From Nocardia wallacei (GTDB lineage: Bacteria; Actinomycetota; Actinomycetes; Mycobacteriales; Mycobacteriaceae), in the NCBI RefSeq assembly GCF_029868745.1, contig NZ_JARWOP010000346.1, positions 1 to 58,573 on the forward strand: a stretch of DNA of 58,573 nt, written 5' to 3'. Under the pieces are notes generated by a model, which was not told the origin of the DNA, searched no databases, and saw only the letters and a program-made list of their open reading frames with translations. Positions 8,329-16,889 of this stretch are shown here, in pieces. Each line of letters starts with the position of its first letter. The stretch's first letter is position 1. A program made the position numbers and the translations under genes.

Positions 8329-8539
8329 AACCGCGCTACCGATCAGTCCGACACCGGCACCGCACGGCAGTACGGCCCGCATCCCGCATGCGGTCCGCCG
8401 AGCAACCGCAGCACGGTGTCGGGCGGACAGCGGGACGGCGGGCGCGGATTGTCGCGGAATGCGAACGGCCGGAACGTTATCGACCCGGCTCGCGGACGGA
8501 CCGCCCGTGCGCGAGAGAGACCCGGAACAGGAGTACATC

Positions 8540-9400
8540 ATGGCATTGGCTGCCGGACTCGACCGCGCGGAAGTCGTGCGGCTGATCCGCACCGCGCTGG
8601 ACGAGGATCTGCGGTACGGTCCCGACATCACCACGGCCGCAACGGTTCCCGCCGATGCGACGGTGAAGGCCGCGATGGTCTCGCGGCAGCCCGGGACCGT
8701 GGCCGGACTCGATGTGGGCCTGCTGGTCCTGGACGAGGTGATCGGCGCGGGCGACTACGAGGTGACCGAGCGCGTCGCCGACGGGACCAGGGTGGCGGCC
8801 GGTGACGCGGTGCTGCGTCTGGTCGCGCCGACGCGCGCGCTGCTGACCGCCGAGCGCACCATGCTGAACCTGGTGTGCCACCTGTCGGGCATCGCGACTG
8901 CCACGTCCGCGTGGGTCGACGCGGTGGCCGGTACCCGCTGCCGCATCCGGGACAGCCGCAAGACCCTGCCCGGCCTGCGGGCGCTGCAGAAGTACGCGGT
9001 GCGGGTCGGCGGCGGCGTCAACCACCGCATGGGCCTGGGTGACGCGGCGCTCATCAAGGACAACCACGTGGTCGCCGCCGGTTCGGTGGTCGCGGCGCTG
9101 CGCGCGGTGCGCGAGCTGGCTCCGGACATCGCCTGCGAGGTCGAGGTGGACAGCCTCGACCAGCTGGACGCCGTGCTGGCCGAAGACGTGGAACTCGTGC
9201 TGCTGGACAACTTTCCGCTGTGGGCCACCCAGGCCGCGGTGCAGCGCCGCGACGCTCGCTCGCCGCGGACGAAGCTCGAATCCTCGGGCGGGCTGACCCT
9301 GGACGCTGCCGCCGACTACGCCCGCACCGGTGTCGACTATCTCGCGGTCGGCGCGCTCACCCACTCGGTCCGGGTCCTGGATCTCGGCCTGGACATGTAG
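8540..9400 (+). CDS. nadC: nicotinate-nucleotide pyrophosphorylase (carboxylating)
   Basis: 286-aa quinolinate phosphoribosyltransferase making nicotinate mononucleotide. Signature segments are RDSRKTLPGLRALQKYAVRVGG, HRMGLGDAALIKDNH, EVEVDSLDQL and LESSGGLTL. ATG 8540 is set by ACAGGAG at 8527-8533. The frame is open upstream but runs over nadB in another phase, so the shorter start is used. It is separated from nadB by 227 nt yet on the same strand, and probably belongs to the NrtR-controlled unit. Confidence 0.96.
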   Translation: MALAAGLDRAEVVRLIRTALDEDLRYGPDITTAATVPADATVKAAMVSRQPGTVAGLDVGLLVLDEVIGAGDYEVTERVADGTRVAAGDAVLRLVAPTRALLTAERTMLNLVCHLSGIATATSAWVDAVAGTRCRIRDSRKTLPGLRALQKYAVRVGGGVNHRMGLGDAALIKDNHVVAAGSVVAALRAVRELAPDIACEVEVDSLDQLDAVLAEDVELVLLDNFPLWATQAAVQRRDARSPRTKLESSGGLTLDAAADYARTGVDYLAVGALTHSVRVLDLGLDM

Positions 9401-9406
9401 GCCGGA

Positions 9407-9826
9407 CTAGAGCCCGAACTCGGCGGGCGGCAACCGCAGCACCCGGCAGCATTCGCGCAGGGCCGCGGCCTCGCGGAGGTCGAATCCGCCGTCGGCTCCG
9501 GCGATTTCGAGACCGACCCGCACGGCGGCGCGGGCCTGCGCGGGACGGTCGGTGGCCCGTGCCACCTGCTGGAGCACGTAGGCGCGGCCGAAGGCGGGGT
9601 CGAGGGTGAGCCGATGCCAGTTGTCCTCGAACAGGTTTCGCAGTTCGTGCGGCGGGAAGTGATACATCACACCGCTCGCGCCGATGCGGTCGGCGACGCG
9701 CGTGCGCTCGGACGGGTCGGCCGCGCCGCCGGCGCTCACCAGTGCGCACACACCCACCGCAGCATCACGAAACACGCTGTCGCGCAACGTGTCCGGCATA
9801 TGGTGCCGGTCGTCGGCAAGTGACAT
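9407..9826 (-). CDS. TerB-like protein
   Basis: 139 aa, all-helical, with a TerB-family pattern: an acidic pair near DPSERTRVADRI, and LEIAGADGGFDLREAAALRECCRVL near the C-terminus, where ADGGFD resembles the metal-binding ADG-x-x-x-xxE stretch. TerB domains are linked to tellurite resistance and envelope stress, but single-domain versions are uncharacterised. It converges on nadC with 6 bases between the stops. Start ATG 9826 has AGGGGG eight bases upstream. Confidence 0.75.
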   Translation of the reverse strand: MSLADDRHHMPDTLRDSVFRDAAVGVCALVSAGGAADPSERTRVADRIGASGVMYHFPPHELRNLFEDNWHRLTLDPAFGRAYVLQQVARATDRPAQARAAVRVGLEIAGADGGFDLREAAALRECCRVLRLPPAEFGL

Positions 9827-9934
9827 CGATGAACCCCCTGGCCCCGTCCGGTCGGACCCGAACTACAACAGGCCGACGCTAACAGAGATCGGCGGCCGCG
9901 ACAGCCCCCGATCTTGTGGGGATGTCCGGCGCGC

Positions 9935-11107
9935 TCAAGCGCTGAGTTCACGCTCCAGCGGGGTGCGGAACCGGGGTATCGCGCGAACATCGGCGAACCA
10001 CGCTCGCATCCGCTCCGCCTCCGCCGCGATCAGCTCGCGCGCCTCCGAACCGACGTCTTCCAAGAGCCGCCAGGCGATCTCGCCGTCGGCGCGCTGCGCC
10101 CATCCGCCGACGATGCGGCCGTCCCACCAGACGGTGGGCCCGACGTTGCCGTTGCTGTCGAACAGTGCCGGGCGATGCGGGCCGAGGAACCAATCCCGCG
10201 ACTGCCAGCCCATCGGCGTGGGATCCAGCGCCGGGAGCAGCGCCGCCCACGGCTCGGGGGCGGGCACCGGCTCGAGGTCTCCGGCGAGTGCGACGCCTGT
10301 GACGCCGTCGAGATCGACCTCTTCGATCTCCAACCGCGCCAACGTCTTCCGTACCTCGGCGACGGTCCAGCCGGTCCACCATTTCAGATCGGTGACCGGG
10401 GCCGGGCCGAAGGTGCGCAGCCAGCGGCGTACCAGTTCGTCGCGGGCGGTGTCGATCGGCAGTGCGGGAATCCCGCCGGGCAGCCATTTTTCGATCGGCG
10501 CCCAGAGGTACTGGCTGCTGGCCCAGCTGCCGTTGGGCCGCCCCCGCACGATGTGCCCGGCGCAACCGAGCGTGACCAGGACCCACGTGGTGATGTTGGT
10601 GGGCTTGGAATAAGGCTTGCCCGGAGCGGTGTCGACCTGCGTTCGCAGGCGGGGCACCGCGGCGCCGAGTTGCGCGCCGGTCGCGCTGCCGCGCGCCAGC
10701 AGTTCGCGGTGGGTCTCCTGCTCCACCTCCTCCCACCACGCCGCGACATCGCCGTCCACGACCTCTTGCAGGTAGCGGCTGTAGGTCCGGCGCTGCTTGG
10801 CGGCCAGCGCGTCGCCCACCGCCGATTGCAATGCCGGGAGCAGATCCACCGGCGCCACGAACATGGTGCGCCGCATGGCCAGCAGCCGCAGCAACGTCCG
10901 GTCCTCGTACAGCGCCCGCTCCACGTCCGCCGGCTCCAGCCCGCGACTGCGCGCCGCGACGGAAAGGAACACTGTCGCCGGATCGGTGGCATGCAACGCC
11001 ACCATCGCCTCGACCACCCCGGCGACCTCTTCCCCCCGCACCGCCGGAGCCAACCGATGCCGAACACCCAGCCGAGCTCGCCGCTCCGCCGCATCTATCG
11101 AACGCAT
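9935..11107 (-). CDS. AlkZ-like winged-helix (HTH_42) protein
   Basis: 390 aa of the HTH_42 superfamily, which contains the DNA glycosylases AlkZ and YcaQ/AlkX that unhook interstrand crosslinks. Family features are VEAMVALHATDPATV near residues 34-45, RRTMFVAP, KWWTGWT and PTVWWDGRIVGGWAQR. In AlkZ the first region carries the catalytic Q-x-Q; here it reads H39-A-T41-D42, so glycosylase activity is uncertain. Start ATG 11107 is preceded by TAGGAT and 6 nt, predicting a leaderless transcript. It is divergent from a PadR regulator whose palindromes lie between the two genes. Confidence 0.8.
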   Translation of the reverse strand: MRSIDAAERRARLGVRHRLAPAVRGEEVAGVVEAMVALHATDPATVFLSVAARSRGLEPADVERALYEDRTLLRLLAMRRTMFVAPVDLLPALQSAVGDALAAKQRRTYSRYLQEVVDGDVAAWWEEVEQETHRELLARGSATGAQLGAAVPRLRTQVDTAPGKPYSKPTNITTWVLVTLGCAGHIVRGRPNGSWASSQYLWAPIEKWLPGGIPALPIDTARDELVRRWLRTFGPAPVTDLKWWTGWTVAEVRKTLARLEIEEVDLDGVTGVALAGDLEPVPAPEPWAALLPALDPTPMGWQSRDWFLGPHRPALFDSNGNVGPTVWWDGRIVGGWAQRADGEIAWRLLEDVGSEARELIAAEAERMRAWFADVRAIPRFRTPLERELSA

Positions 11108-11150
11108 GAACGAATCCTATCCGCCTCGAAGGGAAGTGCGTTCCTCCGCA

Positions 11151-11213
11151 GTAGCCAAATTTGGCTAATGGCCCGGAGGGGCGTATGTTTCTCGCAGTAG
11201 CCAAATTTGGCTA
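11151..11213. promoter_or_regulatory. twin palindromic operators flanking the PadR promoter
   Basis: The perfect 16-bp palindrome TAGCCAAATTTGGCTA occurs at 11152-11167 and 11198-11213, each preceded by G, 46 bp apart. Between and over them lies a promoter for the PadR gene: -35 TTGGCT (11161-11166), 17-bp spacer, -10 TATGTT (11184-11189). The first palindrome overlaps the -35, the second the predicted transcript start. This suits a PadR repressor acting on its own gene and perhaps on the divergent AlkZ-like gene. Confidence 0.75.
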
Positions 11214-11232
11214 TCCAGGCGTGAGGGGTTCG

Positions 11233-11835
11233 ATGAAGCCGGTACGACTTCTGGTCCTGGGAGCGTTGCGCAGGCGCGGTCGCGCACACGGCTATCAGAT
11301 CCGCGCGGATCTGGAATCCTGGGGCGCACACGAATGGTCCACCGCCACATCGGGTTCGGTGTATCACGCGCTCAAGAGCATGGCAGGACAGGGTCTGCTG
11401 GCGGCGACGTCGGATGCGGATCCCTCGGCCGCCGGGGGCCCGCCGAGGATCGAGTACGAGCTGACGGACACCGGTGAGCAGGGGTACCTCGGCCTCCTGC
11501 GCCGGGCCTTGGCCGACCGCGAGCCGAGACTGGATGTCCTGTGTGCCGCGGTGGGCCTGATCGAGGACCTGCCCCGGGAGCAGGCCCTGCAGGTCCTGCG
11601 CACCCGGGCCGACGCGATGCGCGACTGGCGCGCCAGCATCACCGCGTACGTGCCCGCGGATACGGAGCTGGACGCGTGGGGTCCGGTGGGCGAGGTCCTC
11701 TCGCTGTGGCTGGCGACCGCCGATACCGGCGCGGAGTGGACCCGGCGGCTGATCCACCGCCTGGAAAAGGGCGCGTTCAGCATGGCCGGCGAGCCCGGTT
11801 CCCCCACTCGCCGCCCCGCACCACCGGCCGAGTAG
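11233..11835 (+). CDS. PadR-family transcriptional regulator
   Basis: 200 aa. The N-terminal winged helix (MKPVRLLVLGALRRRGRAHGYQI, then STATSGSVYHALKSMAGQGLL) is typical of PadR, and the C-terminal helical part resembles the Vir/PadR-like dimerisation region. ATG 11233 has GAGGGG just upstream; the longer frame to 11161 starts inside the operators and is not used. It probably represses itself through the twin palindromes. The VOC-domain gene 48 bp downstream may be in the same operon. Confidence 0.88.
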   Translation: MKPVRLLVLGALRRRGRAHGYQIRADLESWGAHEWSTATSGSVYHALKSMAGQGLLAATSDADPSAAGGPPRIEYELTDTGEQGYLGLLRRALADREPRLDVLCAAVGLIEDLPREQALQVLRTRADAMRDWRASITAYVPADTELDAWGPVGEVLSLWLATADTGAEWTRRLIHRLEKGAFSMAGEPGSPTRRPAPPAE

Positions 11836-11882
11836 CGGCCGCGAGCGGCGGCGGAAACTTCCCTTCGAGACGGAGCAATGCC

Positions 11883-12608
11883 ATGGCCCACGAAATAACC
11901 GTCCCGCTGCTGCCGTGCGGATCCATCGACGAGATCGTCGAGTTCTACACCATGCTCGGCTTCACCCGGACCTACTACCAGCTGCGCCCGTACCCGTGCG
12001 TGGGCCTGCGGCGAGAAGACCTCCAGTTGCAGTTCTTCGGTTTGCCGGACTTCAGGCCCGAGGACTCCTACGGCAGTTGTGTTGTCCTCGTGCCCGATAC
12101 CCAGCAGTTGTTCGAGGCGTTCGCCGCGGGCATGCGCGCGGTCCACGGCAAGCTGCTGGTCTCCGGGATCCCGCGGACGACCCGCCCGCGGAAACGCAAG
12201 AACGCCGACAACTACTCCGGGTTCACGGTCATCGACCCCGGCGGGAACTGGATCCGTTTCTTCGCGTCCCCTGGTACCGGTGGCGCCGGTACGCCCGCGG
12301 TCGGCAAGCTGGCCAGGACGCTGGAGACCGCCGTCGTGCTCGGCGACTCCAAGGGCGACGCTCGGCAGGCGGCGAAGATCCTGGACGCCACGCTGGCCCG
12401 GGAGCAGGATCGCGCACCGGCCATAGAACTGGTCGAGGCGTTGGCCTATCGCGCCGAACTCGCCCTCCGCGCCGATGACACCCCCGCCGCGGTCGATGCC
12501 CTCACGCGCGCCCGCGCCGTTCCCCTCACCGAGGCCGAACGCAGCGAACTCAGTGCGCACCTGGCCGGCCTCGAAGACCTGGAAGCCGTCGTCGGGCTCG
12601 CGCCCTAG
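11883..12608 (+). CDS. VOC (glyoxalase/bleomycin-resistance fold) protein with helical tail
   Basis: 241 aa. Residues ~1-125 form a vicinal-oxygen-chelate domain (VPLLPCGSIDEIVEFYTMLGF at the start, VIDPGGNWIRFF at the end). The remaining ~110 residues are Ala/Leu/Glu-rich helices resembling tetratricopeptide-type pairs. Members bind hydrophobic antibiotics or act as small-molecule enzymes; substrate unknown here. ATG 11883 has GGAG at 11872-11875. It follows the PadR gene closely, so it may be the regulated effector. Confidence 0.8.
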   Translation: MAHEITVPLLPCGSIDEIVEFYTMLGFTRTYYQLRPYPCVGLRREDLQLQFFGLPDFRPEDSYGSCVVLVPDTQQLFEAFAAGMRAVHGKLLVSGIPRTTRPRKRKNADNYSGFTVIDPGGNWIRFFASPGTGGAGTPAVGKLARTLETAVVLGDSKGDARQAAKILDATLAREQDRAPAIELVEALAYRAELALRADDTPAAVDALTRARAVPLTEAERSELSAHLAGLEDLEAVVGLAP

Positions 12609-12739
12609 CGCCGTGCGGCGGTCACGCCCGTATGACGAACCACTGCTCAACCCGCTCGATCACCACAGCTCGGAGGAGAATCGGCAACGGTGGCTCGAAG
12701 CTGCGACGATCACCGGTTTCGGCGTGCGATGATGCGGCC

Positions 12740-13741
12740 ATGAGGCGTCGAAACCGCTGGTGGGGGCTGGGTCTCGGACTACTCGGTCTGGGTGCGTCGA
12801 CAATCTTTGCGGCGCAACCGGCTTCGGGAGAGCCGGGGTGTCCGGTGCGGGTCGCGGTGCGGCCGGTGACGCTGACCGTCGAGGGCGAGGCCGCGACGGG
12901 ACTCGTATACGACCCCTATCGGTGCGCGCCGGGCGATCTGGAACCGCGCGCGCTGATCGTCGGGGTGCACGGTCACAACAGCAGTTCCGCGGATCTCGGC
13001 GGCTACCTCACCGCCATCGCGCGCCGGACCGCCACTCCGCTGCTGGTCATGGACATGCGCGCCGCCGACAGCGAGTGGGTCACCGGCGCGTGGAACCTGC
13101 GTGCCGGGCGCGACGACGTGCTGGCCGCGACCCACTGGTACCGCGCGGAGCATCCGGCGGTCACGCGCACCGTGCTGTGGGGCTGGAGCCAAGGCGGCAT
13201 CACCAGCGGGCTGGTCGCGGCGGCCGCACCGCCCGGACTGTACGACTACTGGGTCGACAACTTCGGTCCCGCGGACGATTTCACCGCATGGCTGGGCGCC
13301 GACCTGGCCGGTCCGGAACTGCGTGGTCAGATCGAGCGGGACGCCGGCGGCTGCTCGCCGGTGGTCTGCCCGCAGGCCTACGCACAGCGGTCGCCCGCGC
13401 TGCTGGCGTCCGGCATCACCGTGCGCCGCAGCTTCCTGATCCACGGCGTCGCCGACCGCGTCGTCCCCTTCCCCACGAGCGTGGAGATGCGCGCCGCGCT
13501 GACCGCCGCGGGCAAGCCGTTCTCCATGTACACCATCGCCACCGGTCGCAACCTCGAAGGTGCCGTGGTCCCCGGCGACCACTCCATCGGTCCGGCCTAC
13601 TTCGAAGGCGGCTGCGTCGTGGAGCGTCTGCTCGCCGACACGGAGCCGATAGACGGACCCGTCAGTGACTACGTCGTCGACGTCGCGCGAGGCATCGCGA
13701 CCGCACCACCCGCCCCGCCCGGCGCGAAGTGCGCCGCTTGA
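12740..13741 (+). CDS. secreted alpha/beta hydrolase
   Basis: 333 aa. It has an Arg-rich N-terminus and a signal peptide (WWGLGLGLLGLGASTIFAAQPASG). The fold follows: oxyanion region VGVHGHNSSS, nucleophile elbow G-W-S150-Q-G-G, a likely acid Asp in HGVADRVVPF, and a likely His in PGDHSIGP. Four cysteines could form disulphides, consistent with export. Substrate unknown; an esterase, lipase or peptidase-like role is possible. ATG 12740 follows GATGAT plus 6 nt, a leaderless arrangement. An ATG at 12632 is in frame but lies before the signal peptide. Confidence 0.82.
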   Translation: MRRRNRWWGLGLGLLGLGASTIFAAQPASGEPGCPVRVAVRPVTLTVEGEAATGLVYDPYRCAPGDLEPRALIVGVHGHNSSSADLGGYLTAIARRTATPLLVMDMRAADSEWVTGAWNLRAGRDDVLAATHWYRAEHPAVTRTVLWGWSQGGITSGLVAAAAPPGLYDYWVDNFGPADDFTAWLGADLAGPELRGQIERDAGGCSPVVCPQAYAQRSPALLASGITVRRSFLIHGVADRVVPFPTSVEMRAALTAAGKPFSMYTIATGRNLEGAVVPGDHSIGPAYFEGGCVVERLLADTEPIDGPVSDYVVDVARGIATAPPAPPGAKCAA

Positions 13742-13939
13742 CCAATCCGCCTGCGCCGTCGGCGAACTCGCACGATTCCTGCCTTGCCGCCGTACGGATT
13801 TCGCGCTGCGCGCCGGACCGAGCATCGCCGGCCGCACGACAGCGGGCCGAAATGTTTCGCGATCGTGGAACAGGTTCGGGACCGATGTGGTTGATGCACG
13901 CGGAGGGCGGCGCTGCCGCCGACGTGACGAGGAGGCGTG

Positions 13940-14806
13940 ATGGGCAAGCCCGCGGATCCGGCATATCACTGGGACGGCGATGCGCTGGATCTGGACGCGT
14001 ACCTCGCGCGCATCGGGTACCGCGGTGAGCGCGTCCCGACGCTGGCGACGCTGCGGGGGCTGCAGCACGCGCACACCACGACTCTCCCGTTCGAGAATCT
14101 CGAGATCATCCTCGGGCGCTCGGTCCCGCTGGACCTGCAGACGGTGCAGGACAAGATGGTCCGGCGGCGCCGCGGCGGATACTGCTACGAGCACGTGGGC
14201 CTGTTCGCGGCGGCGCTGGAACGTCTAGGCTTCGGCGTCACCGGATTGCACGGCCGCGTCGTGATGGGCGCGCCCGGCGGCCTGCGCCCCGCGTCACACG
14301 CGATGCTGCGGGTCACCGCGTCCGACGACGACCGGGTGTGGCTGTGCGACATCGGTTTCGGCGGCGGCCCGTCCGCCCCGCTGGAGCTGAACCCCGACGC
14401 GGGCGAGGTGCGCGCCGGTGAGTGGCGCTTCCGCCTCGAACGCTCCGAAGGCGAACTCGGCAGCGAACTGTGGACGACGTACCACTTCGCGCGCGACGGC
14501 TGGACCCTGCGCCACACCGTGACCATGAACCCGCAGTATCGGATCGACTACGCCGTCGGTAACCACTTCGTCTCCACCTCGCCGCGATCACCGTTCGTCA
14601 CGCGCCCATACGTGCAGCGGTTCCGTCCGGAGGCGCACCACGTCCTCGACGGCACCGCCTGGCTGACCGAATACCCCGACGGCACTGCGCATTCGCGCGA
14701 ACTGGAGCCCTCCGAACTGCCCAAGACCCTGGCCGACGTCTTCGACATCGAACTCGACCCCGCCGACCTCGCCACGCTCGCGGCCACGCCGTGGCTGTAT
14801 CACTGA
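13940..14806 (+). CDS. nat: arylamine N-acetyltransferase
   Basis: 288-aa enzyme moving acetyl (or propionyl) groups from CoA to arylamines and hydrazines. The catalytic triad is visible as C82 (RRRGGYCYEH), H120 (ASHAML) and D137 (LCDIGFG). The family's LPFENLEI and FVTRPYVQRF segments are present. ATG 13940 is preferred over GTG 13937 because GAGGAGG lies at 13929-13935. In mycobacteria NAT can acetylate isoniazid and is tied to cholesterol breakdown; no such neighbours are seen here. Confidence 0.95.
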   Translation: MGKPADPAYHWDGDALDLDAYLARIGYRGERVPTLATLRGLQHAHTTTLPFENLEIILGRSVPLDLQTVQDKMVRRRRGGYCYEHVGLFAAALERLGFGVTGLHGRVVMGAPGGLRPASHAMLRVTASDDDRVWLCDIGFGGGPSAPLELNPDAGEVRAGEWRFRLERSEGELGSELWTTYHFARDGWTLRHTVTMNPQYRIDYAVGNHFVSTSPRSPFVTRPYVQRFRPEAHHVLDGTAWLTEYPDGTAHSRELEPSELPKTLADVFDIELDPADLATLAATPWLYH

Positions 14807-14861
14807 ACCGGCACGGCGCGCAGGACCTCCGGCATTTCCGCGGACGGATGCTCCCAGCCGG

Positions 14862-14877
14862 TAGGGTCGGGCGGGTG
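14862..14877 (+). promoter_or_regulatory. leaderless promoter of the transpeptidase gene
   Basis: TAGGGT at 14862-14867 is followed by 7 bases and then GTG 14875. This TANNNT-to-start spacing places the transcript start on the start codon and decides GTG 14875 over ATG 14887. Confidence 0.6.
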
Positions 14878-16647
14878 CGTACCGGTATGAGACTGTTCGC
14901 CCTGTTCGCCACTCCGGTCCTGGCTCTGGCCGCCTGCTCGGGCAACAAGTCCACCGACCGGCTGAACAGTACGGTGCACACCTTCGCCGACGCGCTCAAC
15001 CGCGACGACATCCCCGCCGCGGCCGCCGTCACCAGCGACCCGGCGCAGGCGTCCGGCGTCCTCGGCCCGCTGTACGACTCGCTCGGCAAGGACGTGCACT
15101 TCGAGGTCGACATGGTCGACAAGACCGACGACAGCGCCACTTTCACCCTCCTCGCCACCTGGAAGCTCGGCCCGGGCGGCAAGAACCAGTGGGCGTACCA
15201 GACCACCGGCAACGCCACCGAATCCGGCGACACCTGGAAGATTCGCTGGAATCCTGCGACCGTCGCGCCGGGACTGGAGACCGGCCCGCTCGGCTACGGC
15301 ACCGTGGCGCCGGACCCGGCCGCCCGCGTGCTCGACCGCACGGGCGCCGACCTGCTGACCCAGCAGGTCGTCACCCTCGTCAACGTGGCGACCGGCGCCG
15401 ACACCGCGGCCCTCGCGGCCCTGCTGAATCCGATCGAACCCAGCCTCACCGCGGGCTCGCTCGACACCGAACTGGCTGGGGCGCAAGGCAAATCGGTCAC
15501 CGCCATCGCCCTGCGCCAGGCCGACCTGGACCCGATCCAGGACCGCCTGGCGGCGCTGCCGAATGTCACTCTGGCACCGCAGACCCGGCTGCTCACCTCC
15601 GACAAGGCGCTCACCTCGCCGACCCTGTCCGGACTGTCGGAGCTGTGGCAGACAGAGACCGACGCCGCGTCCGGATGGGTGGTGCGCGCCCAGACGCCCG
15701 GCGGCCCCCAGCGCGTCGGCGGCCAGGACCCGCGGCCGCTGACCGACATCCCCGCGACCCTCGACATCGGCATGCTGCGCGACGCCGACGCGGCGCTGGA
15801 GCCGATCCCGACTCCGGCGGCCATGGTCGTCATGCAGCCGTCCACCGGAAACGTGCTCGCGATGGCACAGAATCCGGCGGCCGACGCGCAGGGGCCCATC
15901 GCGCTGACCGGCCTGTACCCGCCCGGCTCCACCTTCAAGACGGTGACCGTGTCCGCGGCCCTGCAAGCCGGTCGGGTGACCCCCGACAGCCCGGTCGCCT
16001 GCCCCGGCACCGAGAACATCGAGGGCCGCCAGATTCCCAACGACAACAACTTCGACCTCGGCACCGTGCCGCTGCACACCGCGTTCGCACGGTCCTGCAA
16101 CACCACGATGGGCAGGCTCGCGGCGGGCCTGCCACCCGATGGGCTGACCGCGGCCGCAGCGCAACTGGGCCTCGGCATCGACTTCACCGCGCCGGGCATG
16201 ACCACCGTCACCGGCAAGGTGCCCACCGCCGACACCCCCGCGCTGCGCGTCGAGGAGGGCATCGGACAGGGCAAGGTGACCGCGACGCCGTTCGGGATGG
16301 CGTTGGTCGCCGCGTCGCTGGCGCACGGCTCGGTGCCCGCCCCGACCATCGTCGCCGGGAAACCGGGCACCCCCGACCACGCCCCGCAGCCGCTCCCGGC
16401 CGCCGTCGCCGATCAGGTGAAGACGATGATGCGCGAGACGGTGACCGACGGCACCGCCACGCAACTGCGCGATATCCCCGACCTGCTGGGCAAGACCGGC
16501 ACCGCCGAGTACATCGACGACAAGCACGCGCACGGCTGGTTCGTCGGCATCCGCGGCGATCTGGCCTTTGCCGTATTCGTCAGCGACGCGGGCAGTTCGG
16601 GCCCGGCCGTCGAGGCCGCGGGACGGTTCCTGCGGGCCCGGCCGTGA
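14875..16647 (+). CDS. lipoprotein penicillin-binding transpeptidase
   Basis: 590-aa class B-like penicillin-binding protein, similar to mycobacterial Rv2864c. It has a lipoprotein signal (LALAAC lipobox), an NTF2-like N-terminal domain (~30-145), a dimerisation region, and a C-terminal transpeptidase domain with S352-T-F-K355, S407-C-N409 and K540-T-G. The catalytic set is complete. It would cross-link peptidoglycan outside the membrane. A Ser/Thr kinase gene of the PASTA-less PknB type follows 240 bp later. The gene overlaps the open frame of nat but starts after it. Confidence 0.92.
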   Translation: MRTGMRLFALFATPVLALAACSGNKSTDRLNSTVHTFADALNRDDIPAAAAVTSDPAQASGVLGPLYDSLGKDVHFEVDMVDKTDDSATFTLLATWKLGPGGKNQWAYQTTGNATESGDTWKIRWNPATVAPGLETGPLGYGTVAPDPAARVLDRTGADLLTQQVVTLVNVATGADTAALAALLNPIEPSLTAGSLDTELAGAQGKSVTAIALRQADLDPIQDRLAALPNVTLAPQTRLLTSDKALTSPTLSGLSELWQTETDAASGWVVRAQTPGGPQRVGGQDPRPLTDIPATLDIGMLRDADAALEPIPTPAAMVVMQPSTGNVLAMAQNPAADAQGPIALTGLYPPGSTFKTVTVSAALQAGRVTPDSPVACPGTENIEGRQIPNDNNFDLGTVPLHTAFARSCNTTMGRLAAGLPPDGLTAAAAQLGLGIDFTAPGMTTVTGKVPTADTPALRVEEGIGQGKVTATPFGMALVAASLAHGSVPAPTIVAGKPGTPDHAPQPLPAAVADQVKTMMRETVTDGTATQLRDIPDLLGKTGTAEYIDDKHAHGWFVGIRGDLAFAVFVSDAGSSGPAVEAAGRFLRARP

Positions 16648-16800
16648 CGGTGCGGACACCAGAGCGACGGTGACCGGAAAGTGATCTCGGACACAGTGTG
16701 TCTCAGGTGGATTGCACCGTGATCTCACCCGCATCTCAGGGCATTCGTACATATTTCACACGTATCTCGCTCCGGCGGCAGACCCGCCCGTCCGGCCCGC

Positions 16801-16806
16801 TACACT
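16801..16806 (+). promoter_or_regulatory. promoter -10 for the Ser/Thr kinase gene
   Basis: TACACT at 16801-16806 would start transcription near 16813, leaving a leader of about 60 nt. Upstream, a small perfect palindrome GACACA-G-TGTGTC (16690-16702) sits in the same intergenic region and could be a regulator site. Confidence 0.45.
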
Positions 16807-16889
16807 TGCCCGAGGAACGCGCGGGCAACCGCGCTCGGTAAGTCACGGATCGCGCAGAAACTCGGAGTAGTGCCATCGAAACCGGCCAA

